Position numbers and translations under genes: made by a program. 64,000 nucleotides of DNA. Origin: Bromus sterilis. Lineage: Eukaryota > Streptophyta > Magnoliopsida > Poales > Poaceae. Shown here one piece after another: positions 11,748-22,193 of this stretch. The DNA is taken from positions 7,750,001-7,814,000 of the forward strand of contig OX465599.1 in NCBI GenBank assembly GCA_950022295.1. Reading direction: 5' to 3'. Position 1 is the first letter of the stretch; each line of letters opens with the position of its first letter. The notes beneath the pieces are model-generated. The model searched no databases and was not told the DNA's origin. It saw nothing but the letters and a program-made list of their open reading frames with translations.

Positions 11748-13309
11748 TGCTTATTGGCTTCTCTCCCTTCGTTGGTAGGCCCCAAGTGGAAGGTGTGATG
11801 CAGTACAGCTGCGAGTTTTCCCTCAGTAAAGATACCAAGGTTTGTCTCCAGTAGGACTCCAGAGATGATAAGTAGGTGTCAGCGGCGCAACTGACGCGGA
11901 CCTGCACATAGACACAGATAACTTTGTTCCCAACGAAGTTCAGAGAGGTTGTCAATCTCTCCGGTCTTGTTGTTCACAAATGATAAAACGCAAGGGGATA
12001 ATGATAGCAACTTGAAAGTAAATGCAGAAAAGTAAATATAGCTTGGAAACAATAATGAGGATATGGACCGGGATACGTGATGTTCGCTAGTGATGTCTCT
12101 CTCCCAAAAGACGATAAAAATTGCTATGCAAGGTAAACAAATTACAGAAAAGCAATTGACAAGATTATGAGCACACCGCAATGCTAACTATGCTACAAAA
12201 GAAAGGAAGAGGTTCAAAAGCACGGGCAGTACGCCAAAATAAATAGACCGAAATCCATCTGCATCTACTACTAATCATCCACCTTGAGATATCTATCCAG
12301 AACATCTCACTAGTATTAAGTTGCGAGCCCCACCCAAAGTGTAAACCCAAAGCAACAGACAACTGCATTAAAAAGATCTTTGCGTAAAGTAAACAATCCT
12401 TGTAACCGCGGTTACAAGCACCGTTGTTTTCCACCTTGTGGCAACATCACATCCCCTAGACTCATGTTTCTGTCACTCAAGCATGTCATCGGAGAGGCAT
12501 GAACCCACAATCTAGCACAACGCTCCCTCTTGGAGTCACTACCTACTACTTGGCCAAAGCAATAAACAGCAACGGAGAGCATGCAAGAATTACTTAGGAA
12601 CAAAAATACAAGAGATAAGAACCAAATATATTACTCTATCACAATCTGAACATAATCTCATAATCCATCAGATCCGATCAAACTCAACATAGCAATATCA
12701 GAAATATTACAAAGGTGCCTCGATCATGTAGGGCAGCTCACAAGGTCTAAACAATGAAGATCAAAGAGGGGAGGAGAACATCACATAGCTACTGATCACG
12801 AACCCATGGTCCAAGGAAAACTACTCATGAGACATCCGAGGAGCATCCATGGTGGAGAGGAGACTCCCGGAGGTCAATCCTCCCTCCGGCAGGGTGCCGG
12901 GAAGAGGTCTTCTGGTGCTCCCGATCTTGGAAGCGCGGCAGCGGCGGAACAGAGGCGAGTTCGCGGAATAGGGTTCTCGTTTTGGAGTTTTCCCATGACG
13001 GGGGATAAATAGGCGAAGGGGGGCAGCCAAAGGTCGACCAGGGGGCCCAGGCGCCCCCTGGCTCTTCTCGAAGCTTCCGTCACGCTGATTTTTTATCTGA
13101 ATTTTCCCGAATTTTTCTGGCACTTTTTATATGGGGGAAAACTGAAATAGAAAAACAGCAGAAAACAGGAACTGGCACTGGGGTGCACTGAGTTAATAGG
13201 TTAGTCCAAATATGATAAAAAATGTATGAAAGTGTATCTAGATCATAACAATATCACACAAAACATGCCTGGAGCAAGCAGAAATTATCGATACGTTTTG
13301 GACGTATCA
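11748..13309 (-). repeat. 5' LTR of the Athila-like element
   Basis: About 1.56 kb from TGATACGTCC (minus-strand start at 13309) to roughly 11748, next to the primer site. It contains no coding sequence. The 13309 end is sharp because it interrupts Copia gag codons. The other end is placed within a few bases only. Confidence 0.65.
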
Positions 13310-14770
13310 ATAGCAACGGTGGCAGTTGCCACTATCTCACCACTTTCTTCATCATCCTCATCATCGAAATAGTATTCTTCTTGAGCCACCAACACACGTT
13401 GTGGCTTCTTCTTCACAAAGGTCTTGTTCAATGGTGGCTTGTTCTTGTCCTTACGGATGAGCTTTCCACCGTGGTCTTCTCTCTTCTCATAAGGGCAATC
13501 CGCAACAAAATGACTCACATTGCCACAATTGAAGCAAGTCTTTATTCGTTGGCCCTTTGGCTTGAAGCTACTTGTGTTGGACTTGAAGTTCTTCTTGTTG
13601 CCCCAAAATTGTCCTGAGGATAGAGCCATGTGCTCATTGTAAGCATACTTGGTGTCCTCCGGACCCACATCCTCTTCATCTTCATCTTCCTCAACTTGAA
13701 CCTCCTTGTCCTTCAAGGCGAGAGAGGACATCTTGGAGCCACTTTGGCGAGCCAATGTTAACTCGGTCGTGGAGTCCAAGATTTCCATGGCAACAAATTC
13801 ATCCAAGACTTGGTTTGAACTCAACTCGCAAAAGTCGGGCCTTTGTCGAATGACCTTGGTGATATGCTTCTTGTGTAGGAGCATAGCCGTGATGAACTTT
13901 CTCTTTATCCATCCGTCGTCGGTGTCCATGCTCCCATGGTCCGTCATGGAATTTGCGAGAGCCACCAACCTTTGATGAACATCCTCGGAAGACTCCCCTT
14001 CATTCCTGACAAAGTGATCGGCTTGATCTTGAATCTTGTCAAACTTCGAGCACCGTATGCTAGTGCTTCCCATGAGAGTCCTCTCAAGAAATATCCCACA
14101 TCTCTTTGGCCGTTTCACACTTTAGGACAAGATTGTATTGCTCCTCCTTCAACCCATTTCCTATCACAAGCATAGCATGACTGTTGATGCTGTTGTCCCG
14201 ATATTCTCTTGAGGTCATGTTGTGGCGGTCACGAGGAGTGAATCCCTCCTCAACGATGCGCCAAAGTTCCACGGAGGACCCCTTCAAGTGTCTCTTCATG
14301 CGATGAGCCCAAACCGGATAAGCATCTTTGTTAAGGATGGGAATAGAGCCTGCATGTGCAAAATGGGGTTCGGGTAGAGGTAGAGAGTTATAAGTAACAG
14401 GAGGAGCCACCACGGAATGAATACCCGATCCATTCCCCGTACGAGGAATGGATCGGATATCATTCCTACCATCATCATTAGATTGGGAGATGACATCTCC
14501 TCCACCCAATGTTGGAATGTTGGGGATGATGGTGGGGTTGCTCTCCGTGGGCATCCTTGACATGAGACAACCAAGCATATCGGTAACTTTGTTCATGTGA
14601 GCCTTAATGGCGGATATGCCTTCATTGTACTCATGTCGAGAGATAGATGATGAGTCATCCTTCACGAGCGTATTCGTGAAGCCCTCGATACTTGGATTCC
14701 CTTCCAAAAGAGAAGGGTTCGGAGTAGCTCCTGGAAGCTCAACCTCTACCGGTTTATCCTCTTGCGACAT
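13310..14770 (-). pseudogene. Copia retrotransposon gag, truncated and frameshifted
   Basis: From an ATG at 14770 the minus strand encodes a Ty1/Copia-type Gag. The first part (to about 14084) has the N-terminal region with YPVWAHRMKRHL and ending CETAKEMWDIS. A frameshift near 14084-14110 then moves reading to the second part, with a UBN2-like region (DFCELSSNQVLDEF) and a CCHC zinc knuckle (CFNCGNVSHFVADC) at about 13540-13500. The frame is cut at 13309 by the inserted Athila-like LTR. Protease, integrase and reverse transcriptase are missing. It lies directly downstream of the primer site at 14807-14818. Confidence 0.85.
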
Positions 14771-14806
14771 CCTCTTAAGGTGGTAAAGCCCTTAATAAGA
14801 GACGAG

Positions 14807-14818
14807 GCTCTGATACCA
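14807..14818 (-). other. Primer binding site (initiator tRNA-Met type)
   Basis: The minus strand reads TGGTATCAGAGC, the usual plant retrotransposon primer site complementary to initiator tRNA-Met. It is two bases inside the LTR end at 14821 and 37 bp upstream of the gag ATG. Confidence 0.9.
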
Positions 14819-14820
14819 AT

Positions 14821-16323
14821 TGAAAGGATCGGAATGTCGACTAGATGGGGTGAATAGGCGACTAACACTTTTTAAACGTTTCTTAACAATTTAGGCTCAA
14901 CAAGGAATATAGGTTGTCTAGATATGAAACTATGTGAGCAACCTATATGCCAACAACTATGATATAACAAGCAAGTAATAAATAAGCATGGAAGGTAACT
15001 TGCACAAAGTAAAGGTAAAGGGGAACACGGGAGACAAGGATATGTTTCCGAAGTTCCTTCTCGTTCGAGAAGTACGTCTCCGTTTGGAGAGGGTGAGGAG
15101 CACAATGCTCACACGAAGCCAACGAGGGCCACCCTATTTCTCCTCACGCTCTTACCGATGTAAGATGCCGTGATCCACTACGAGGCGGCCTTGAAGGTGG
15201 CAACCAAACCTTTACAAACAAGGTTGGGGCAAACTCCACAACTTAATTGGAGGCTCCCAACAAAACCATGAACCTTCAGCACAATGGAATGTGGCTTCGA
15301 GGTGACCTCTTCCGTCTAGGGCACCAACGCACCCAAGAGTAACAAGATCCACACGGGATTAGTGGGGGGAATCAAATATTCTTTGGTGGAAGTGTAGATC
15401 GGGGCGTCCTCTTCCAAACCCTAGAGAATCAACAAGTTTTGATGGCTAGGGAGGGAGATCGGGCAAGAATGGAGCTTGGGCGTCAATGGAGGTGAGAGCA
15501 ATAAATGAGGTGAGTCTCAATGGGGAAGAAGGCCCCCTTTCATAGGTGGCCTAAAAAGCAGCCGTTGGCTGTCCACCAACCACGGTAGTACAAGCGGTAC
15601 TACCGCGCAGCGGTACTACCGTGCCACCGGTAGTACTGAGGGTCACTACCGTGCCCACTACCGTGGAGTCCAGAGGGATTCCGATAGTGGGTGCGGTACT
15701 GGCCCTGGTACTACCGGGCGCGGTACTATCGTACCGGGCACGGTACTACCGCTCCGCGATACTACCGAGCACCAGTGCCGCCCCCACTACCGCGGAGTCC
15801 AGTGGGATTCTGGTAGTGGTTGCGGTACTGGGTCCGGTACTACCGCGAAGCAGTACTACCGCTTCAGGAGCGGTACTACCGCGAAGCGGTACTACCGAAC
15901 CCCAGTGCCGCCCCCACTGCCGCGGAGTCCAGTGGGATTCCGGTAATGGTTGCGGTACTGGGTCCGGTACTACCGCTCCAGGAGCGGTACTACCGCCCTG
16001 GTAGAGCCAGGGAGCCCATCCCATATGATTCCACACCTCCATAACGCAAGAGAAATATGTGGGTGCAGAAAGTGAGACCATGTGATGATTCCACCCATAA
16101 TTTCCAAAGCGGACCCCCTCTTCGTAGTACGGTTTTCCTACGACTCAAATAACAAAAAGGAGATCGAAAGGAAAAACTCCGTCTTCACGCTTCATACACC
16201 GAGGGGGCAATAACCGTCTTGTGCCAATAATGTACTTATTTGAAATGATCATCGCACCCGGTTAGTCCGTAAATGTATTGTCATCAATCACTAAAACCAA
16301 TCAAGGAGAAACATTCCCTATCA
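14821..16323 (-). repeat. 5' LTR of the Copia element
   Basis: About 1.5 kb bounded by TGAAAGG on the left and CCTATCA on the right, which form near-matching inverted ends (TGATAGG on the minus strand). The primer site is adjacent. The LTR is intact in length but the rest of the element is lost after gag. A large part is taken by repeats based on CGGTACTACCG. Confidence 0.75.
15590..16005. repeat. Array of near-palindromic CGGTACTACCG words in the Copia LTR
   Basis: Roughly a dozen copies of CGGTACTACCG or variants occur in ~415 bp. A longer unit of about 120-130 bp, containing GGAGTCCAG(T/A)GGGATTC, is repeated about three times (near 15660, 15790 and 15920). Each short word is nearly its own reverse complement, so the RNA could form many alternative hairpins. 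Confidence 0.8.
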
Positions 16324-17371
16324 GAAGTGTTGTGCTTCAACGATTGGTTACCGGTTTACTTATTTTCGGTTGACGTATTTTTGCACCTAATTGACACGAT
16401 GGTTTGTTATTTTTGCCAGTTTTAGCAGTTTGATTTGCCATATTATTTTATCGGATTATATCGTAAGTTTAAGCATACGGAACTGTTCCCCTGATAACTA
16501 TGTACAAACATTGTGGCAACTGTTTACGATAAAAATGACAACTAGGATGAACTAATTTGGCAACTGATGATGAAGAAAAAAATTCGTCAAAATATATCAA
16601 CATGGGATCTTGTTTCGAAGCCCTCGCGAAAACAAACTCAACGGTGAAAGACGGAACATAAATCGTATTAATGGTTTGTAAAATAAATCATTTTAAAAAT
16701 TCAAAAAAAGCATTTAATGCAGATGATGTCAACATGAGGTAAAGGTTTTTGCATGCAAAGATTTCCATGCTCAGCCGCCGCATCATAGGGCGCATGCGGC
16801 GGTGGTAAGTAGCTTTTCCCTTTAAGTTTTGGAGGAATGCGAGCTTTCCATAATACGTGCCCTTGTCTACTCAGGTTAGATGTTTTTGGCTTCCTATTTC
16901 CTTTCGTTGCTCTCTATGATGTGAAAAGTGGAGCATGGACCATGCTCTTTACAATGTTTATTTATTTTTAGTGTTTGCTTATAGCACGGCAGGCCATGAA
17001 AAGTGGACTATGATCCCTAGATCTTTGTTGGTTATTAGTGGCTGAGGTTTTTTCCTTTGTCTTTTAGATCTGGTCGCTTCTATGCTGTCAAGAGTGCATT
17101 AGCACTATTTCGTGCTACCTTTTTTAGTGGCTTTTAGATCTGGGCTGTTCTATGTTGTCAAGAGTGCATCATTCTTTCTAGGTTAATAAAAAATTCCTCA
17201 CAGGCAAGTTATAGGATCCTTACCTTGAGCACAAAGGCTTCATGTGATGCAAGCTGATTCTTTCTATGTGGTCAAGAGTGCAAGCATAGTCAACGTCTAC
17301 CCTCTCATGCAAGTTCTAGGATCCTTACGTGGCTCACAAAGGCTGTTTTTTCCAGGAACAATTAGCATCTG
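16324..17371. other. Intergenic repeat-derived sequence with local duplications
   Basis: No gene is seen. A perfect 9-bp inverted repeat (CCGCCGCAT/ATGCGGCGG) lies at 16775-16802. From 17061 there are interleaved duplications: CTTTTAGATCTGG..TTCTATG.TGTCAAGAGTGCA at 17061 and 17131 (a shorter copy near 17258), and CAAGTT(A/C)TAGGATCCTTAC at about 17205 and 17310. Confidence 0.5.
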
Positions 17372-18775
17372 TTTTTCGATAAGGGACGCTTTATTACTTA
17401 TTAGTTATAAAAAATACATCCGGCCTCTGTATAGCTAGGATGCACACAGCCACTTCGGTTTCGAATACAAAAAAAAGGCAGTGAAAAACAATCATTATGT
17501 AGCACTGTTGATTGCCGCTGACAAAGGAGGTCCAATCCGTAGATTATGCTGCCACCCACGTTGAGAAAAAATATCCCTCACCGTAGCCTCCAATCATGTA
17601 CAGACCTCCGTAAACACGTCACGATGCTCCGCACGCTGTATCAACGACCATGAACGGAGAATACTGGTACAACGGTAAATAACCTGCAAAAAGGAAGATA
17701 TTTTAGCGTTAAAAATCTTATCACTTCTACATAGCCATAGCGACCAAATAACGGCCAGCGCTCCCACCCTAAGAAGAATTCTAAACCTGTGATCAATCCC
17801 ATGTAGCCAGTTGTCGAATATGTTAGCAAAGCTACATGGGGGATACAGGCCAGAAGCTACTTGGATGGCTGACCAAATAGACCGAGCAAAATTACATTGC
17901 AAGAACAAATGCTTAATTGTTTCATCATGATGACAGAAAACACATTGTGAACTACCATGCCAATTCCTTTTGATAAGATTATCTTTAGTAAGGATCACTC
18001 CCCTACGAAGGTACCATGAAAATACTTTTGTTTTGAGTGGTATCTTCATACGTCGGATCATCTTATTATTATCGATTGTTATGTCAGGTTGGATTAAAGC
18101 CCTATACATAGAATCTATCGTGAATTTGCCATTCTGTTGGAGATTCTATCAAAATTCATCGGGCCCTGGTGTCCACTGAATTGTGGATAGGCGTTGTACC
18201 AATGTATTCCACGATTCTAGTCTAGGACCGATTAAAGCTCTTATGAAAGACACATTGGGTGGGGATGTTTCCATGACAGTGGCAATAGTCTCACCCTTGT
18301 GTGGAACAATGTTGTATAGAGCGGGATATTGTTCTCGGAGAGTGGTGTTACCCAACCACGTATCCTCCCAGAATCTAATCTCTGAACCCAGGCTTCCAAA
18401 GTATTTGAGATACTGCCTTTGTTCCCACATATTTCCTCCTAAGGAGGGTTTGCCATACACCTTCCTCGGACAAAGTTTGAACAACCATTTGCCTAAGAGA
18501 GCTAAATTTTTGACCTCAAGATCATGGATGCCTAAGCCTCCTTGATCCTTTGGTCTGCAAACCACGCTCCATTTCGTTAATCGATACTTCTTTTTCTCAG
18601 TATCTCCTTGCGAAAAGAATATAGATCGAAGATAGTCCAATCTATGTAAGATGCCTTTTGGGAGTTGGAAGAATGATATCATATATAGTACCATATTACT
18701 TAGTACCGAATTTATGAGAACCAATCTTTCACCAAGAGATAAGAGTTTTCTCGGTGAGAATTCCACATCCAAATA
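17372..18775 (-). mobile_element. LINE (L1-type) retrotransposon, 5'-truncated and decayed
   Basis: The minus strand encodes the C-terminal half of a plant LINE ORF2. At 18772-18149 is the part after the RT palm, with LLSLGERLVLINSVLSNMVLY and KKKYRLTKWSVVCRPKDQGG. At 18109-17594 is the RT-associated zinc-binding domain, with FSWYLRRGVILTKDNLIKRN, CVFCHHDETIKHLFLQC (Cys/His pattern) and a hydrophobic tail. A stop or frame break near 18130 separates the parts. The catalytic RT core is missing. The 3' end is placed near 17372, at a short T-run on the plus strand followed by sequence usual for Triticeae LINE tails. Target-site duplications were not convincing. Confidence 0.8.
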
Positions 18776-19727
18776 TTAGATCTTTTTTTATCACCTATCA
18801 TCCACACAAAAAGCCATAAAAATAGGATTAGATCATCATATCCAAACCAATCTGAGCCTTCGCAATTCTTTTTTTGGTGCTTTGCTTTATTGAATTATCG
18901 GTTGCATCGTCGTGTTCAGTTGCTGGTCTTAGTATCTAGTCCTTTAGAGTTTCGAGTTCGGTTCACATTAGTCACCGACGCCACTTCACCATCATCCCAT
19001 CCGCTGCATACTTCCACCATCCACCATAGAAAAAGAGAGAAAATAGTTGAAAAAATAGAGAAAAAATAAAGAGAAAAATAGAAAGGAAAAAGAAAAAAGA
19101 AAGAAAAAGCAGATTTTTTTGGATCTATCTCTAGTTGAGCTCGTATTTGAATTCTCGTCGGAATCGGTTTTGAGCAGTGTCCAGTAAAACGGGCACAACT
19201 TTGTCATCCGAAGTCTGTTTTGGCTCCACGAATACTCAAATTAAAGATATTTCTGAGCCGCTTCTAAATATTTCTGGAGCTAGTGTGTTATTCAAAACTC
19301 CAGATCTGCTTCTAAGACGGACTTTATGACCTCTAAAATTTCCAAACATAGTTTTGGCAGATTTTAGGCTGATTCTCAAAAAATTTGACACCTCATCCGA
19401 CCTCCAAATTGAGTGATTCTTGTGGCGTCGGAAAGCTCAAGTATGTGCCGTGTTGGGGAAAATTATCAAAAAATTATCAAATATATTTCAGAGGAAAGTT
19501 GTAGCGAGAGTATTGGTGTATCCTGATTTGGAGCCTATTTTCACCATTATTTTTACTCTCTTCGTGGTCTTCACCTATATTTTGTTGTCCAGAGGTACTT
19601 CATATCATTCATTGCTGCTAGTTGTGCTATGCTGTGACCACATTAGTGTTCGAGGCTCGCGTCTCTAGCCCGGTCTAGGCTAGGACCAGCACAATACCAT
19701 CGTACAAGGCACTTGGGCCTATGTGGA
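18776..19727. other. Intergenic; purine-rich tract and degenerate repeat
   Basis: No gene recognised. 19025-19110 is almost purely purine (A-rich with G). 19160-19620 resembles repetitive non-coding retroelement sequence seen widely in Triticeae (phrases such as GAGCAGTGTCCAGTAAAACG), but I cannot assign it to a family. Confidence 0.35.
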
Positions 19728-20303
19728 GGTGATGCAACACCTATTGACTTGGACTTTGACTCGGATTCTGCTGTTGGGTCGCACTGTTTTCGCAATATCT
19801 CCACGCTCTGTATGAATTTGAAGGTGAAACCAATTGGGTTGGAAACTACACGAGATAAGCTATCACCGGCAAAAAGAATCACCCAATTAGCATCTGTAGC
19901 TACACTAACTAAGGAACCTCCTGTAGGCAACAACAATGCGCTAGGTTCTCCAACAGCTGAATGCAGCAATGAAATGCAGGCAATAACTATACTGCTCTTT
20001 ATTTACACCTCCATTCCCTCGATTCCGCATAGCCTTACACATCTAAATAACAATTTATATCTTCCCTCTGTTGTTCCCGACTTCCCGTTGTGTATTATAG
20101 GATACCTTTGATGAAACTGTGTTCTCAACACCACAAGATAATAAACTCTTCAATAGGTAATTCCCTTGTCTGTTGTTTTTCAAAAGTATGGAACTATATC
20201 TGTTACTGTTTCTTGTTTCTTACCCAGTGAATCAACCCACGATCCTGCCAGCAAGATGAAATGCCAATCCACTATCCGTAGGGGTTTAATCTTCAAAGAT
20301 TAA
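19728..20303 (+). pseudogene. Fragment of an unrecognised multi-exon gene (3' exons)
   Basis: Three exon-like blocks join in phase. Block a is about 19728-19978, open frame beginning GGDATPIDLDFDSDSAVGSH, possibly ending at a GC donor (CAG|GCAATA). Block b is 20101-20156, flanked by tattatag and gtaattcc. Block c is 20228-20303, preceded by cttacccag and ending at TAA. Blocks b and c meet within a codon and give DTFDETVFSTPQDNKLFN then SESTHDPASKMKCQ and a basic tail RRGLIFKD. No start or promoter is evident. The tail (acidic, Ser/Pro-rich, ending basic) is not diagnostic. It may be a captured host gene fragment carried by a transposon. Confidence 0.4.
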
Positions 20304-21019
20304 ACCTGCTAGCCACATGTATGTTTCTTGCATGGTTCATTTGCTATACAATACACACACTATATCACTGCTGACACTCTTCATATCTCTTCCTATGCAG
20401 CGAAAAGGCGAAGTTCAATCTAACGCCTATCATCAGGCTGTTTAGCGGATGCACTTACCCTTTGTTCCAGCTATATTGCTTCTTCTATTTTCATCGGACA
20501 ACGTCATAGTAAAGAGGCATATGTGCTTCGTATGATTTCCTGTAAATTAAAGAATTCCCTACTTCTGTACTCCCCTTTTTCAAATATAATTATGCTACTC
20601 TTGACATTTCCCTAAGCACTCTATTAGCTGCCCATATGAAGTTATGTATATATAACCTATGCCTAAGACCGTGTTTCCTTTTGGTCTTCTAAGATGTCTA
20701 AGTAGCCTATGAAGCTCTGTATATCTACAGCTTCACTCTCAGAAAATACTTACTTGTGTAATGGATCTCTTGCATCGGGCTTAAACTTTTAATTCATGAT
20801 GCCAGCTCATATCAATGAAGCATCGGTTTGTCGATGGTGTTTACTGCGTGTTGTTTAATACTTGCTATATTTATGTCTATAACACATCACTACTATATGG
20901 CTTCTGCGCCATTGACATAACCGGGTCATCTAGTAGTTATAATTAAGGATCATTATATGTAAGGTGATAATGCATCGGGACAAGCAGGGAGGTTAATTTG
21001 AGTGAGTAGAGTATAGTAC
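20304..21019. other. Intergenic, AT-rich, no gene seen
   Basis: About 700 bp with no open frame of note and no clear repeat. It lies between the unknown gene fragment and the end of the F-box pseudogene. The third exon expected for the neighbouring F-box copy is absent from this stretch. Confidence 0.4.
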
Positions 21020-21114
21020 CTTTCCACTTTGAAAATTGAGGTGTAGATCGCTTATCGGTGGGGCATTAATAAAACAAGCATCTCTCTCAGATTGAGGGTT
21101 CTGTTTATATTATA

Positions 21115-21153
<39 letters not shown>

Positions 21154-22030
21154 TTAGAGAGGTGAGGGACAAATCCCGGAGTCAAGGGGTCATGAGCATA
21201 TAGCCAATTATTATAACTCATCCGTTGAAGCTTGGGCACACACTCAAGGTGTATGGTGAAGAATTTCCCAGCGGTAATGTCAAGCCCGACAAGCCGGGCA
21301 TGATCCACATGCCACACCGATCTGTCCCCTGCGTCACACCGGGACAAACACAAGAACTCAAGGCGCTTGCAGGTAGTTAGGAACTTAGGATGTTGGCTAT
21401 GTCCGACTCATCATCAGCAAACCTTAGGTTCTGCAGACGCAGCCGCGTGAGACCGACGATCGCGCCGGACACTCGCTGACAAAACTGTTGAGCATCTTCG
21501 CCGAGTCGAGGAGATCGGGGTCGGTGCTCCATCTCCGATAGTGGATATCCTAGGTGAGGATGTCGAACTCCGCCGTGTCGACCTTGTGCACCACTATGGC
21601 GAGGGCGACGGACATGCCGATCTTCAGATGGGTGTTCCTCTTCATGAGGAACCCGATCTTGAGCGTGCGAATGGGGATCCCAGGAGACCGCGTGCTGAGG
21701 GTCTTGTCCCTTGTGTCGGACACGTCAAGGTTGTTCCAGCGTAGATCATCCGCGCTAAGGACGATGACGATGTGTGAGAGCAAGGCGGACAGGTTGAGCG
21801 TTCGCTTGGAGACGACGCATGTCTTGACGGCGTCGAGCGCGCCGAGCCTCTCCAAGATGTTGAGCAGCACGTCATCGGGGAGCTTGATTAGCCTGCCGCC
21901 GATGACTTCTAGCAGCTGGATGGCTTACACAACTGGGTAGGACAGAAGAATTTGAGAAGGGAACACAAGCAACGAGGGTTGGATGGCTTACATCATGGCG
22001 GTGGCGGTGAACCCGGTTGAGCTTCATCAT
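21020..22030 (-). pseudogene. F-box/LRR protein pseudogene (cluster copy 1)
   Basis: Exon 1 (22030-21992) encodes MMKLNRVHRHRHD, matching the short first exons of the copies at 27050 and 32132. Exon 2 starts at 21915 after a 76-bp intron and encodes an F-box (RLIKLPDDVLLNILERLGAL) and the following FBD/LRR-type region. A TAG at about 21552-21550 ends the frame where its relatives continue (AEFDILT*). The region after it holds further stops and shifts, then LRR-like sequence (HVDHARLVGLDITAGKF, CVPKLQRMSYNNWLY). A (GA) microsatellite interrupts it at 21118-21149. Exon 2 ends at 21020 with a still recognisable GT donor. The last exon is missing. It is closest to the plus-strand copy at 32.1 kb. 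Confidence 0.85.
21118..21149. repeat. (GA)n microsatellite inside the F-box pseudogene
   Basis: About 16 GA units. On the minus strand it extends Leu-Ser codons (CTCTCT) after PHLSNLSLS, so it probably expanded from a native run of such codons. Confidence 0.95.
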
Positions 22031-22193
22031 GGTCCGGTCGATCTCAAGGAACAATGAAGCATGTAGCGGAAGTCTTCGATCTAGCTTAAATCGAAACGAC
22101 GATAATGAAGATGGCAGACATTTATACGTACGGGTACGGTGGCCTCATCTAGGTAGCTTGACCGAGGAGGTTTCCTCATCCTATTCCACCTAA

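Larger units (their letters stand above)
8814..13309 (-). mobile_element. Athila-like Gypsy retrotransposon remnant, 5' part
   Basis: Read on the minus strand, a 5' LTR runs from 13309 to about 11748, followed by a tRNA-Asp-type primer site and an internal region reaching 8814, where the Gypsy LTR of the neighbouring element cuts it off. The 3' LTR and pol are absent. The LTR begins TGATACGTCC, typical of Athila-type elements common in Triticeae. The element lies inside the gag gene of a Copia element, so it inserted after the Copia. Its lost left half prevents a target-site check. Confidence 0.7.

Noticed and set aside
20900..20935. A possible Helitron 3' end (ATCTAGTAG) after the unknown gene fragment
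   Set aside because: There is a CTAG followed by T but no convincing hairpin before it and no matching 5' end nearby.
21118..21149. CRISPR-like or regulatory array
   Set aside because: It is a plain dinucleotide microsatellite. No spaced repeats of CRISPR type exist in the window.
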